Origin: Zygnema cylindricum
Lineage: Eukaryota > Streptophyta > Zygnematophyceae > Zygnematales > Zygnemataceae
NCBI GenBank assembly: GCA_037447655.1
Contig: JBBHKE010000624.1
Span: 61,451 to 125,450, forward strand
Length of the DNA: 64,000 nt
Direction of reading: 5' to 3'
Part shown: one piece after another, positions 11,922-24,009 of the stretch
How the letters are laid out: each line of letters starts with the position of its first letter
Numbering within the stretch: position 1 is the first letter of the stretch
Position numbers and translations under genes: made by a program
The notes under the pieces: model-generated
What the model was told of the DNA's origin: nothing
Databases searched by the model: none
What the model saw: only the letters and a program-made list of their open reading frames with translations

Positions 11922-13435
11922 CACAAATGTCACAAAAACTCCTAGAATTACTTCTTTTCATTTTTGGTGGTCATAGATGCGCACAATTTTAGGATACTTT
12001 CGGCGTGTATGATGTTTGCCATTAGGATAAAGATATTGACAATTCAAAAATAAATAGGTTTCTTTTTTAAGAGTCTTAACCTTTCTCCATAAAACTAGGC
12101 CCATGGGTTCTCACCCGTTAAAGTTAGTCACAATGTAGTCCTAATTCATGGTAAAAGTTTGACAAAAGATGGTGCACTTTTGTGCAACCATGTTTGTCGT
12201 GGGAACCTTGGCCATTATATTGTTGTGCAAGGAAAAATCATTGTCATTTTTTGACCAATAAGATGATATCATCATCGCTTTAGTAAGAAAAACCATTTAT
12301 TCCACGATGTGTACAAGGGTTTCATCGTCAATAGTGATTTGCGATTAAACTCCCTATTATGGATATTATTCTACAGGTATTGGTCGGCAGCAGGTGATTA
12401 TCTTCATCTACGACTTGTTTGCGAGTGTTAACCTATTTCAAGGGAAAATTAATAAGACTACAAATTCAACAATAATATGTTTTTTTTTAAGTGTTCATCA
12501 AGCTTGTTCTATTGCGCGATTGCATTAAATATGGTTTTATTAATCTAAAATAAAATATTTATTAGATTTGGAGTTTATAAAACTATTCAAATTTTATTAG
12601 AGACATAATATTTCGAGATTAGATAAATATTTGCTTGTTATTTTGCAGTCTAAAATCATACCTCCAAAGGTTTTTGATACTTGGCTGTTTGTTGGTTGTT
12701 TTTCTTTTTCTTAGGTCACAATTCTCGTCTACTTTCTAACTGCCAAAAGTTTGTTTTTTCCATCCTTTCACTTCCACATTTCATATTGTTGTTCAGTTCA
12801 GGTCATGTTGTGTGGTAAATTGAGTAGGCTATAATTTAGTCTAGTGTTGCCAAAAAATTTGGATGGTTGTCATAAATATCTTGGCACATCATATACAATG
12901 GCACGGAAGAGTGGATTTTTCTTAATCACAGATAAAGAGTTGTACGAGGTGCAAAACAACATCTTGCAAAATCAAACAAAAAATTTAGTTTCAAACTTCT
13001 TTCTATACTTGTACAATAAAAATCGGATGTAAGATATACTTTTAAGGTCTTTCTTTAGACACGACTGTACCCATCATCGTTTATTTTTATATTTTTGTTA
13101 TGTTCACTTTTTATGTAGAATATGCATCATCCCTTCCACCATTCACTCACATGTACACCAAAAAGGGAAGGTTCCTAATCTCTGGTGCAATGCTCCCCCC
13201 CAAATTAGTATTGAATATAGATCTGCACCGCCCACCCTCATAGGTTATTGAACAAGATTCGTTATTCCCTCTTTTCCCACCCCTCCCCTTCTCTTTTCCC
13301 CATACTTCCTCACCAACCGCCTTCCACTTGTTGACAAACAATTCCCCAAATTATCACACAACAACCCTCCTTCCTCTCTCGCATAAACCAAAAGAGATAT
13401 ATCAAAAAGTTGCGCCATACTCTTTCTCACGCTGA
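11922..13435. other. no recognisable gene
   Basis: AT-rich sequence. I see no coding region, repeat family or RNA gene in it on either strand. A short open frame at 12844-13032 matches nothing known to me. Confidence 0.4.
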
Positions 13436-13439
13436 TCCT

Positions 13440-13990
13440 CCCTCAATTTGTCCCATCTTCTCCCCAATTCGCCCCCTCTCCCCCCCCCATTCGGTCACTC
13501 TCCCCCCCAATTTGTCCCCTCTCCCCCCCAAATTGATCCCTTCCTCCCCAATTCGCCCCCTCTACCCAATTCGCTCCCTCTCGTAAATAGGCTAAAGATT
13601 CTTACGCCCGCTTTCCATTCTTGTCAACACTCTTTTCTCCCCCCCAAAATACGCCTTCCCTCAACCCACGCCATCCTCCCTCCTCCCTGCCCCTAAATGC
13701 CACCCCTGTGTAAGGTTTTGGGGAACGGTGGCGGGAGAGGGAGGGCTTGTGGGGGGAGCAGGGGATCTGTTACCCTAGCCCGCAACCCAAAAAGAAATGC
13801 CTACCCAAAAATTCTTCCCCTCCCACCCCTCTAAATCTATCGACATCCCTCTTCTCCCCCCCACTGAACCCTTAAGAAAAGGGCGATTTTTTTTAGCAAG
13901 CAAACTACATTGTGTTACTCAATCCTTCCTTTGATTCTTTCACCCGTCCTCCCCCCCTAATCTATATTTCCCCCCACTGCCATTTTAAGC
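13440..13990. repeat. C-rich degenerate tandem tract
   Basis: Runs of 4-9 C separated by AATTCG or AATTTGT. The recognisable loose unit is about 19-24 bases, CCCCAATTCGCCCCCTCTC with variants. It is strongly pyrimidine-biased on the plus strand. Open frames through it are compositional artefacts. Confidence 0.6.
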
Positions 13991-14029
13991 CTTGCTAAGG
14001 CCTAGGCATCGCTTTAAAAGCCCATCGCA

Positions 14030-16952
14030 ACAAAAGTATGCACCAAATTTTAGTGCAAGCTTTAGTGCGGAATTCAATGCGGAATAAAATGCGAAAACTA
14101 GGCGGATATGTGACAACCAACGGAGCACGCAGCAAAATCAGTTACATTGAAAGAGTGCAGCCGACTATGAACAAAATTTTAGTGCGGAATTGAGTGCAAA
14201 ACTAAATGAGGAATTCAGAGCAAATATGTCACAGCAAAAGAGCACATAGAGATAATCACTCACATTGAAATAGTGTAGCCTACTGTGAAACAAATTTTTA
14301 GAACAAATTTCAGTGCAAAAATATATGCAGAATTCAGGGCAAAATTAAATGCTGAATTCAACGCAGATATGTCACGGCAAAGGGAGAAAGCTGAAAAATA
14401 ACTCACATTGAAAGAGTGCAGCCGACTATGAACCAAATTTTAGTGCGAAAATCAGTTCGAAATCTTAGTTCTGAATTAAATGTGGAATTCAATGAGGATT
14501 TGTCAAGCAAAGGGAACAAAAAAGCGACAATCACTCACATGGAAAGAGTGCAGCTAACTATGAACCACATTTTAGTACGGATTTCAGAGCGAAAATAAGT
14601 GCGGAATCGTGTGCGGAATTAAATGAGGAAATCAGTGAGGATGTGTAACAACAACAGGATCACGCAGCAAAATCACTCACGTTGAAAGACTGCATCTGAC
14701 TATGGACCAATTTTTAGTACGAAAATCAGTGCGAAAATCAATGCAGAAATCAATATGGAATTCAGTGTGAATACATCACAGCAAAGGGAGCACACACCGA
14801 CAATCACTCGTATTGAAACAGTGCTGCCGACTGTGAACTAAATTTCTTGTGCAAATTTCAGTGCATAAATTTGTTCGCAAATCAGTGCGGAAATAAATGT
14901 CGAATTCAGTGCAAATATGTCAAGGCACAGGGAGCACACAGGAAAATCACTCACATTGTAAGAGTGCAGCCAACTATGAACCAACTTTTTAGTGCGAATT
15001 TCGGTGCGTAAATCAGTGCAGAATTCACGGCGAAATTAAATGCAGAATTCAGTGTGGATATGCTACACCAACGGGAGCACGCAGCAACAATCATCCACAT
15101 TGAAAGACTGCAGCCGACTATGAACCAAATTTTTAGTGCGAATTTTAGTTCAGAAATGTGTGCGGGATTTAGTGCGGAATTAAATGTGGAATTCAGTGCG
15201 GATATGTCATAGCGAAGGGAGCACGCAGCAAAATCACTCACATTGAAAGAGTGCAGCCAACTAAGAGCCACATTTAAGTGCAAATTTTAATGCGAATTAG
15301 ATGTGGAATTCAATGTGGATATGTCACTGCAAAGAGAGCAAGCAGCAAAATCACACATTAAAAGAGTGCAGCCGACTATGAACCAAATTTTAGTGCACAA
15401 TTAAATGTGGAATTCGATAAAGATATGTCACAACAAAGAAAGCGCGCACCAAAAATCCCTCGCATTGAAAAAGTGTAGCCGACTTTGAACAAAATTTTGA
15501 GTGCAAATTTCAATGCGGAAATTAGTGCGGAAATTAGTGCGGAATTCAGAGCGAAATATATGTCGAATTTAGTGAGGATGTGTCACAACGAAGGAAGCAC
15601 GCAGCAATGCGGAATTCAATGTGAAATTCAGTGCAGAATTGTAACAACAAAGGGAGCAAGCAACAAAAATTGCTCAAATTTAAAGAGTGCAGCCGACTAT
15701 GAACCAATTTTTTGGTGCGAATTTTAGTGCGTAAAATAGTGCGGAATTCAGTGCGGATATGTCACACGAAAGGGAGCACGCAGCAAAATCACTCACATGG
15801 AAGAGTGTACACGGCTATGAACCAAATGTTAGCATGAAAATCAGTGCGACATTTAGTGCGGAATTAAATGTGGAATTCAATGCGTATACGTCACAGCAAA
15901 GGGAGCACGCAGCAACAATCACTCACATTGAAAGAGTGCAGCCGACTATGAACCGAATTTTTAGTGCGAATTTCAGTGCGGAAAATGGTGCGGAATCAAA
16001 TACGGAATTCAGTGCGAATATGTCATAGCAATGGGAGCACGCATCAAAATAACTCACATTGAAAATGCAAATTTTTAGCACGAAAATTAGTGCGAATTTT
16101 TGAGCGCAGTTAAATGTGGAATCTATGAACCAAATTTTAGTCCGAAGATCTGTGCGAAATATAGGGGGCAAATAATTGTGGAATCCAATGCAAATCCCTC
16201 GGAGCAAAGAGAGCACGCGGCAAAATGACTCGCGTTAAAAGAATGCAACTGACTATGAAGCAAAATTTAGTGCGACATCACTCACAGTGAAAGAGTGGCC
16301 GACTATAAAACATATTTTTAGTGCGAATTTTAGTGTGGAAATCAGTGCGGAATTAAATGCGAAATTCAGTGCGGAATTAAATGCGAAATTCAGTGCGGAT
16401 ATGTCGCAGCAAAGGGAGCACGTAGGACAATGACTAGCATTGAAAGAGTATCCGACTATGAACCAAACTTTTAGTGAGAATTTCAGAGCGGGAATCAGTG
16501 CGGAATTACATGCGGATTCAGTGCGAAAAAAGCACGCAGCAACAATCACTCACAATGAAAGAGTGCAGCCGACTATGTACCAAATTTTTAGTGCGAATTT
16601 CAGTGCGGAAATTAGTGCGAAAATCAGTGCGAAATTAAATGCGGAATTCAGTGCGGATGTGGCATAGCAATGGGAGCACGCAGCAAAATCACTCACATTG
16701 AAAGTGCAACCGACTATTGAATCATTTTTTAGTACGAATATCAATGCGAACTTAATTCGGAATTAAATGTGAAATTCAGTGCAGATATGCCACAAAAAAG
16801 GGAGCACGCAGCAAAATCACTCACATTGAAAGAGTGCAGCCGAATATGAACCAATGTTTAGTGCGAAAATCAATGCGAAATTTAGTGCGAAATTAAATGT
16901 GCAATTTCGTGCGGATATATCACTGCAAAGGGGAGTACGTAGCGAAACAATC
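14030..16952. repeat. ~140-bp satellite array
   Basis: About 20 diverged units, each with the anchor AGAGTGCAGCCGACTATGAA (for example 14152, 14411, 14961, 15250, 15930, 16558, 16830). Each unit also has AATCACTCACATTGAAAG and a block of short subrepeats resembling AGTGCGGAATTC. Units run roughly 105-150 bases, so the array is hierarchical. Long antisense frames rich in SALNSAFNFAL are produced by the repeat itself. Confidence 0.85.
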
Positions 16953-16958
16953 ACTCAC

Positions 16959-17305
16959 ATCGAGAACACGTGACCTTCTTCATTGCACGCAAAGGTCGCA
17001 TCCGGCCAATTATAATCATTTCCATCGCATTCGATTGGCGGAAAGTTCTCCTTGTTCGCGACAGCCGCCTTCATCGCCTCCAGAACCGCCTCTACAGCAT
17101 CCATACGGACACACGAAGTACGGACAAACTCGTCAGATGAGCGAATTAGAGCCAGATTTCGCACATGTGAAATGAAGGTCAAAGGAGGGGAAAACGTACT
17201 GTCATGCTTCGCCATGGTCACATAGGGGTTTCCGTCATAACCCATTACAATTGGCACGTGGCACACTAAGATCAAAAGTGTGACGCTGATCATGGTGGCA
17301 GCCAT
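16959..17305 (-). CDS. LRR-type secretory protein, first exon
   Basis: ATG at 17305 opens a 115-codon reading frame. It begins with a hydrophobic signal-peptide-like segment (MISVTLLILVCHVPIVMG after MAAT). A region with the plant LRRNT pattern follows (RMDAVEAVLEAMKAA, then NWPDATFACNEEGHVFS, with conserved W, C and GHV). At 16958-16953 the minus strand has a consensus donor, AT|GTGAGT, which would leave phase 2. LRR repeats should come in later exons, but none is visible downstream (below 16953), where the satellite array starts at once. I infer the N-terminal exon of an LRR receptor or LRR protein, either with a very long intron or truncated by the array. Without the splice, a stop codon follows 1 codon later. 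Confidence 0.55.
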
Positions 17306-17469
17306 GGCTAAGATCTCGTCACGTCACACGGATGTAAAATTGATTAAAGAGAGGCAGTTTTGGTGAAAGAGGATCCGCAATCAGATTATTGGAGCATTGA
17401 CTGTGGAAAGTGCGAAGGACCAAAGGCAATAGTCATCCGTACTATGCGTTTTGTACATTATGTGAGTGT

Positions 17470-18415
17470 ACGGTACTGTACTGTCCTACAGTTGATGTAC
17501 CGTCGACGTGGACGATGAATTGTGCATGTACTTGGTGTACTTTATGTTTGGCTTTTGCTGAAGTTGTTAAATTGTACATCGCCTTTTCCTACATATTGAC
17601 CGTGGAAGACCGTCTCCTGCCATAGGAGCTAAAGACTTTCTTTCGAACCGATTCTTGTACGATTTACAGCTTCACATTAATGTGGGCGGCCTATGCAATA
17701 CAAATCCGTACGCTTTTCTCGTACGTAGTGCGAGAGATGCTAATGTACTGTCGACGTGGACGATGACTTGTGCATGTACTTGTTTGTATTTTATGTTTGA
17801 CTTTTGCTGAAGTTGTTACATTGTACATCGCCTTTTCTTACATATTGACCGTGGAAAACCGTCTCCTGCCATTCCTTTATAAGGTGTTGTGGAAAAGAAG
17901 CTAAAGACTTTCTTTCAAACCGATTCTTGTACGATTTATAGCTTCACGTTAATGTGGGCGGCCAATGCAGTACTAATCCGTACTCTTTTTTTGTACGTAG
18001 TGCGAGAGATGCTAATGTACTGTCGACGTGGACGATGACTTGTGCATGTACTTGTTTGTATTTTATGGTTGACTTTTGCGGATTCTCTTGAATCGTACAT
18101 CGCCATTTCTTTCATGTTGACGGTGTAAAACCGTCTCCTGCCTTTCCTTGAAAAGTTGTTGTGGAAAAAGGACCCAAATAGTGGTCTTTCCAAACCGCTT
18201 TTTGTACAGTTTTACAATTTCACATGAATGTGGTTGACTGGTTTGCCCCAGAGTCATTCATACCATGTTGTCCGTACATACTGCGAGAGAAGGTACAGTA
18301 CTGTAATATACCGTCGACGTGGACGATGAATTGTGCATGTACTTGGTGTACTTTATGTTTGGCTTTTGAGGATGTTGTTAATTGTACATCGCCTTTTTGC
18401 TTTGTCTTTTTTAGT
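17470..18415. repeat. four-unit tandem repeat, ~250-290 bp
   Basis: The anchor GTCGACGTGGACGATGA starts near 17502, 17750, 18022 and 18313. Each unit continues with TTGTGCATGTACTTG and ACATCGCC, and units 1-3 contain CCGTCTCCTGCC. Units 1 and 4 share one variant (GGTGTACTTTATGTTTGGC); units 2 and 3 share another (TTTGTATTTTATG). No gene is visible in it. Confidence 0.8.
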
Positions 18416-18597
18416 CGCATTGTCTCTGGTGACAACTAAATTTGATTGTCTATTCTTTTTGTGTAACATTTGAGATGTGAGGGTCGGGCCCCATGTAATC
18501 GGTCTTTTGATAAAGTATTTTGGACTGTAGTGAAGATTCTCCGTACTCCTTGGAAGAGCGTCCCCATGTGCGAAAATGAAATCGGAACTTTGAAATG

Positions 18598-20165
18598 TAG
18601 TGTTATGTATCGAGGACCAGTTACAGATATTCGATATGCACCTAATTTCAGGTACCCTATAATCGATATATCGCTTCACCATATTGAGGAACAAAATACT
18701 GCGAAATTTTGCCAATATATCGGGCCGATATGCCAATATATTATATCGCGACACATCGTTTTTCTTTTTTATATATTCGCATGTGTTTGTGCCCCCATAA
18801 TCGTTCCAGTTCGTATTTTATGGTTTTCATAGTTTTTACTGTACACCCAGGATCGTAATTAGAGTAAAGAAATAATTAGAGTAAAGAAATGAAAAAAAAA
18901 AATAGTGTTAAGAATTATAATTTGGGTGATAGATTGTTTTCAAAAAAAAAATATTACTCTACTTTATCAATAACTCTAATTTGGGCATAAATTTGGGCGT
19001 GAATTTGGGCGTTGAATGTATCAACTGTAAATTAAGTATAAGTACAAAATCTGAAAAAACATACACTTTTACGTCATTATGACGTTTTCACTACGCAGTC
19101 TGTAAAAACGTAGTTACATGATAACGGCCTGTTATTTGTACTCTTTTACTTAATAAAGTACAATTTTGCACGGTCAGACACCAACCATACACCACACTAT
19201 TTGAATGGCACTATATTAGAGTTATTAGCGCTCATTCAAAAAGTACAATAAATACAATAAAGAATAATTTAAAATTATGTACTCTATTTATAGTGATAGA
19301 GTCAAAATTTGGGGTGACGGAATTAGCGTACAGAACTCTAATTACGATTCGCGGTGTACTAAGATACGCATTAATTGTATAGGGTACTAATTATGTCCCG
19401 GTAACATTGTTGCGTCATCCAATGAATTCGTCGTTTCCAAAAAATACTATACTATAAAAAAAAATATATAAATAGTACTATGTATCGTGAAATATATCGT
19501 GATATTATATGTTCGTCTCATAGTTCAAAAGTAGGCGTTTTTATGGTAGGCCTTTGGTAGGTGCACAAAACTTGGCACTAAACTCGCGTAGCGTAGGCAT
19601 ACTGTATGGGTGTGTGCTGTGGACACTATTGTACGGACGTACGAATCTGACGTATGATCATAGTTCAGCGCACGCCGACGGACGAAATTTTTTAGCGAAC
19701 TAAAACACGCGGACGTTCAAATTTGCAGACGCTAATATGATAGATAGTCCTTTCGTAAGTTGTGCTATGGGCTTTTCATGTGATCTTCTTAGATCGCTAC
19801 TTTGATCAGCGACCGTCCGATCGTCTGAATCTGACGGTTTAAAAAAGTTTTACGTCAAAACTCACAGAAAATATTTTTTTTGTCCGATTTTTTTTCAAAA
19901 TTTAGACATGACGTTTAATTCTTTATCGATCGATGTGCAACTCAACCCTGTAACTATTTTTTTTCATTTTTCGACCAATACAATATGGGTCTTAAGGGCA
20001 TATTGTATGTTTTGCATACAATAGGCATATTGTATGGGCCTACTTTCACCTACTTTTGAACTATGGTTCGTCTCGATGCAATATATCGAGGCCTTTGACT
20101 GTTCGATAATCGATATATCGAATATCAAATTATCGCGATATGAAGTCACCCGATGCACAACACTA
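18598..20165. mobile_element. non-autonomous hAT element in E8
   Basis: Terminal repeats TAGTGTTATGTATCG and (reversed) TAGTGTTGTGCATCG fit the hAT YARNG start. They are flanked by a perfect 8-bp target duplication, TTGAAATG (18590-18597 and 20166-20173). The uninterrupted form TTTGAAATGTGACGG exists in reverse in the related element near 35870. It is 1,568 bp without a transposase and carries its own MITE insertion. Confidence 0.85.
18844..19356. mobile_element. TA-flanked MITE (copy 2)
   Basis: Left end CACCCAGGATCGTAATTAG, right end in reverse CACCGCGAATCGTAATTAG, each next to TA. 513 bp, nested in the hAT element. Its interior shares a CACCACACTATTT-containing stretch with the copies near 36600 and 43470. 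Confidence 0.75.
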
Positions 20166-20902
20166 TTGAAATGTGACAGTTGTAGACGTAGGGTACAACT
20201 TGCGATGACTGAAGACGACTATGAAACTTCCCACGAATGATGATGTACACACAAACTACAACGACTGTACACATCTACAATAAACGCGACTACAACGATT
20301 GTACATGTCTACAATACACGCGACAATTGGTGACGTCTCGGAAAAAAATTACAGACAGGTCGCAAAGCGACAAATTTGGTTTTTTCTTGTTCGCCCTAAA
20401 ATTTTCCCATTCGTGTGACGCCTGCGTGAATGTTTTTCATTCATTTTTCGGGTGATACTTGACCTAAAACCAACCCTGGAGGTGCTTTTGCGTGAAGTAA
20501 TCTGATGGGCTAGATTCTCTTGCCCGAGGGTCGAAATAGGAAAAACGCAAAAATGCGTTCACATGGCAACAAATATGAAGAACATTTCAAAGTATCACAT
20601 TGACGTTTGATGTACTCCAGTAAAAGTGATTTTTGCGTACGGCCAAGTTTTTTTCAACGTTCCCTGATTTTAAGGGAAAAACAACAAAGAAAAATAAGTA
20701 CTTAAATACATGGGGCCCAACCCTCAGCGACTTAAGTTTTGATAAAAAAATTCATGTAACAATTTTGATGTAGTGAAAGCAGACACATGGTATAATCCTA
20801 TTTGTTGTATTTCGCGTGGTTGTAATGGTATGTTTTTAGTTTGTTCGACTTGTCCTACGATGTGTTTGGATCTTAACTGCAACAAGTTGGGACATTGATT
20901 GT

Positions 20903-21896
20903 GTAACACTATGTCCCTAGTGGACTACACAATTCAAAAAGCTTCTAGGCAATTTTTGGCTGACGCACTTTCAACTAGAACCATTGCTACCCAAGTAGGT
21001 AAATAGACAATTTGATTGCACCCCTGTGCATTCTGGACTCCCTTGAGAAAATCACAGGAAACGCCCAACCAGGCGATAAGTTATGAAGTGGCAAAGATGC
21101 TAATATTTATATAAGTTTGTTGGGAGAGAGGCGGCTACCTCCGCAATTCTTCAAGTCCTAAACCCCTTTCACAACCCCTATCTACTGATGTACCAACCAC
21201 TCAGATGACTGTACAATACAGAAAGGTACTCTGGTTGGTGAACTTTCTGTACGACTAATGTACGACATAGCGATTGACTAGACGCGTGTCTTCTCCGAAC
21301 ATGTCCTCATGCTCCCCGAGATTTTTGCTTTCCAATGTTATCTTGCCACGTGGCCGCAAGTCATGTCACGCCCGAAAACCGCCAAAGTGCCCATTCCGAG
21401 ATCTCGATGATAATGTGTGCTGTTGGATTCAAACCATCTTTAAATGTTAGCCGTTGAAAATAAGTTTTTGGTAAAATTGTTTCGTGCGGATTCACGCTCG
21501 CACTGTAAGGTGACTTGTTTCTATGTTCCATATGCGTAATTCCATTAATCGTATTAATGAACTTTGAAAAATTCAAATAGTAATCATACCCTATGTACTC
21601 TAACGAACTTCTACGACATACCGGCTAAGGCTGACGGCTACGCCTCGCTTTGCCGGTCGGAGGTTCGAGTCATGGTAGACTCAACCTTTTTGTTAGAGGT
21701 GACTTTTGTCACTTTTTCTGACCCGCATAAAGAGCTTAGGCTACCATTGCTCCACCACTCTCTCTTCCTTCGGTGATTACAACAAGTATGGGGGCTAGAG
21801 AGAAAAGGTGGAGGCAAGCTGCCAATGCTTTTTCTTTTGCCATTTTTTAATTATATTTAGACCTAGAAACACTCCCTAAGTCTATTGATTTCAACA
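20903..21896 (-). repeat. LTR of a second copia X copy
   Basis: Full-length match to 1633-2636. It ends TTTCAACA and is followed at once by CTCCCCTTATT, a well-preserved polypurine-tract complement, so this end defines the LTR boundary. The antisense tRNA-like boxes are better kept here: GCTAAGG at 21624-21630 and GTTCGAGTC at 21663-21671. Confidence 0.8.
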
Positions 21897-22379
21897 CTCC
21901 CCTTATTTTCATGTCTAATTTCAACTTTTCTTTTAGTCCACACTTTTCTCTACAATATTTTAGCTTAGGAGATGACACAGGTTTGGTCATTATATAAGCT
22001 ATAATTTCTCTATCACATTTATACACAAGATTCACAATTTTGTTTTCAACTTTTTCCCTCACAAAAATTAACCTTATGTTCATATGTTAATCTTTCAAAC
22101 TATGTTTTGGATTGGCTGCAATTGCAATTTCAACCTGATTATCACAAAAGACTTCATCCACCCGTTCTTTCATGTACCCCAGTTCTTGTAACAAAGACTT
22201 GACCCACATCAACTCTTTCACAGCACACTTCATCCACCCGTTCTTTCATGTACCCCAGTTCTTGTAACAAAGACTTGACCCACATCAACTCTTTCACAGC
22301 AAAACAAGAGGCCATATTACTCAGCCTCCATAGTGGACTAAGCAACCACCTTTTGTTGCTTGCTACTCCAACAGCAAGC
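21897..22379 (-). pseudogene. copia X RNase H fragment with internal duplication
   Basis: Minus-strand RNase H remnant (KELMWVKSLLQELGYMKERV). A ~76-base segment (22149-22224) is tandemly duplicated at 22225-22300, which shifts the frame. The copy ends abruptly at 22379, where a D-family LTR starts. Confidence 0.7.
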
Positions 22380-23453
22380 TGTAGTTTATAGCCACTTTCA
22401 GCCATGGAATTACCCTTGGAAGCACCACAGACTACCCCAAAAACAGCCTACTTTGGGTACTCACAAAATTCAGCAAAATTAATAAAGCAAGCTGAAACTA
22501 CATTAACAGCTATTATCTAGGCTATAAAATAACCTCACAAAGTTTCAGACAAAAATAATAAACAGAGTGATCACATCATCTAGTCAAAGTTGCAGAAAAA
22601 CAGTCTGTCAGAACTTTGATAAATCAGACTAACTTCACAATGAATTAAAACACAGACCAGGAAAAAAAGAGGCCTAAAAGTCTATGACAATATTAAAATT
22701 ATAAAGAGGAACACACATGCAGAATATCAGATCATTCTGCCAACAGATCTGAGAGTAATCCACAGATAAAATTACCAAAAACACCATAAACAGGTTTTGG
22801 TCCAAAAAGTTCTTATTCTACAAAATGACAAGTCCTATATGTATACCCTCACAGACTACACTACTAAGTATTTCCACCAATCAGACGCCTTGTTGTAGTA
22901 CGGTGGCATACCAGCCGTACGCTAACTACCTCTTACATTCACTAGTGTTGGTATACCCGAAAACACAAGGTATGTAAGAAACTGATAAAACTACACTAGT
23001 TAGATATTTACAAAAAGACAAACCACTGTTAAACCAAATATTTACGCACACACGAAAGAATGCTCGTTGAGTCATCAAATCATTAATGTCGTCTTCTTGA
23101 GTCATCATTTGTCAACGGTCTTCCGTCCGCCGTCCATGTACCCAAATCGGCACCGTGAACGAAATGCCACGTGTCACCAAAGTTCTCAAAGTGTATCCGC
23201 GCACCGCAACGGATATTTCGGAATCTATTCGTCGTTGTACTGCCGCAAATAATCTGCGCGATACTCCACGAGTAATCATACGCCACGTGCTACTATTCAA
23301 GTCGTTGCTTTACAAACCGAATCCTCCAAATGAACGCGCACCAAATCACGTAAATCACGAATCGTTCGCTCCCTCAAATTACGTACGCCTCATAGCGTAT
23401 TATTAAGGCTACACTAAAACAAATTTGTACAAAACTAAGTCTTTAAAACAACA
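22380..23453 (-). repeat. D-family LTR
   Basis: Ends TGTAGTTTATAGCC and AAAACAACA. Both ends and the middle match 59006-60106 (for example GGCATACCAGCCGTACG and CAAAGTTGCAGAAAAACA). No perfect target duplication: the left neighbour is copia X and the right neighbour is the copia C LTR. Confidence 0.65.
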
Positions 23454-23848
23454 CAATGTACATTATGTATTGAATTGATCAATCCTAATTGAACTAAATA
23501 CTCAAAAGATCTATAAAACATCTAAAACGCATGTACAGGGTTCACCTGAATATCTACTAACAAAGTTCTAAGTACTTGGACCAAAATTGTCTAGTAACAA
23601 TATCAAGTTCTAAGTACTTGGACCAAAATTGTCTAGTAACAATATCTAGACCCAGAAAATCTGGGAGATACGTTTCACGTCTACATCCATAGACGGTTGT
23701 ACACACTAATTTACTTACAGATAACTATTCAAGTAGATACTAAAAAATCCACACTAAATATAGCTAATATTGAATAGTTGGTGGTCCAAAAATATTCTAA
23801 GTCTTAGACTCTAATTCCTAAGACTTACTAAAGCTTACTTTTCAATAC
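23454..23848 (-). repeat. partial LTR of copia C
   Basis: Matches the right ~350-400 bases of 57204-57883 and 63101-63781, ending TTTTCAATA. A ~50-base stretch containing AAGTTCTAAGTACTTGG is doubled here (near 23550-23640). The rest of the LTR is absent. Confidence 0.75.
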
Positions 23849-24009
23849 GCATTCCGCGCCACTCAATTTGTATTTCGTACGTCCCAAAACAATATTATCC
23901 GTACGTTCACTCCCCCAATCTGGGAATCCATTCGAACCTCCACAGTAAATTTAATGAATAAATTACACACGAAACGTCGCGTGTGCACAAAATGTGGCGT
24001 ACACACGAA

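Larger units (their letters stand above)
18481..20723. mobile_element. Harbinger-like non-autonomous element E8
   Basis: Termini GGGTCGGGCCCCATGTA at 18481 and, reversed, GGGTTGGGCCCCATGTA at 20723. The flanking trinucleotides are TGA and TCA, so the target duplication has decayed or does not follow TWA strictly. The interior matches, in reverse, the right part of the element ending at 35982. Without the inserted hAT it would be about 0.67 kb, and it has no transposase. Confidence 0.65.

Noticed and set aside
14416-16744. Several 60-110-codon frames on both strands
   Set aside because: Repetitive translations of the ~140-bp satellite, with no signal peptide or domain and frames differing from unit to unit.
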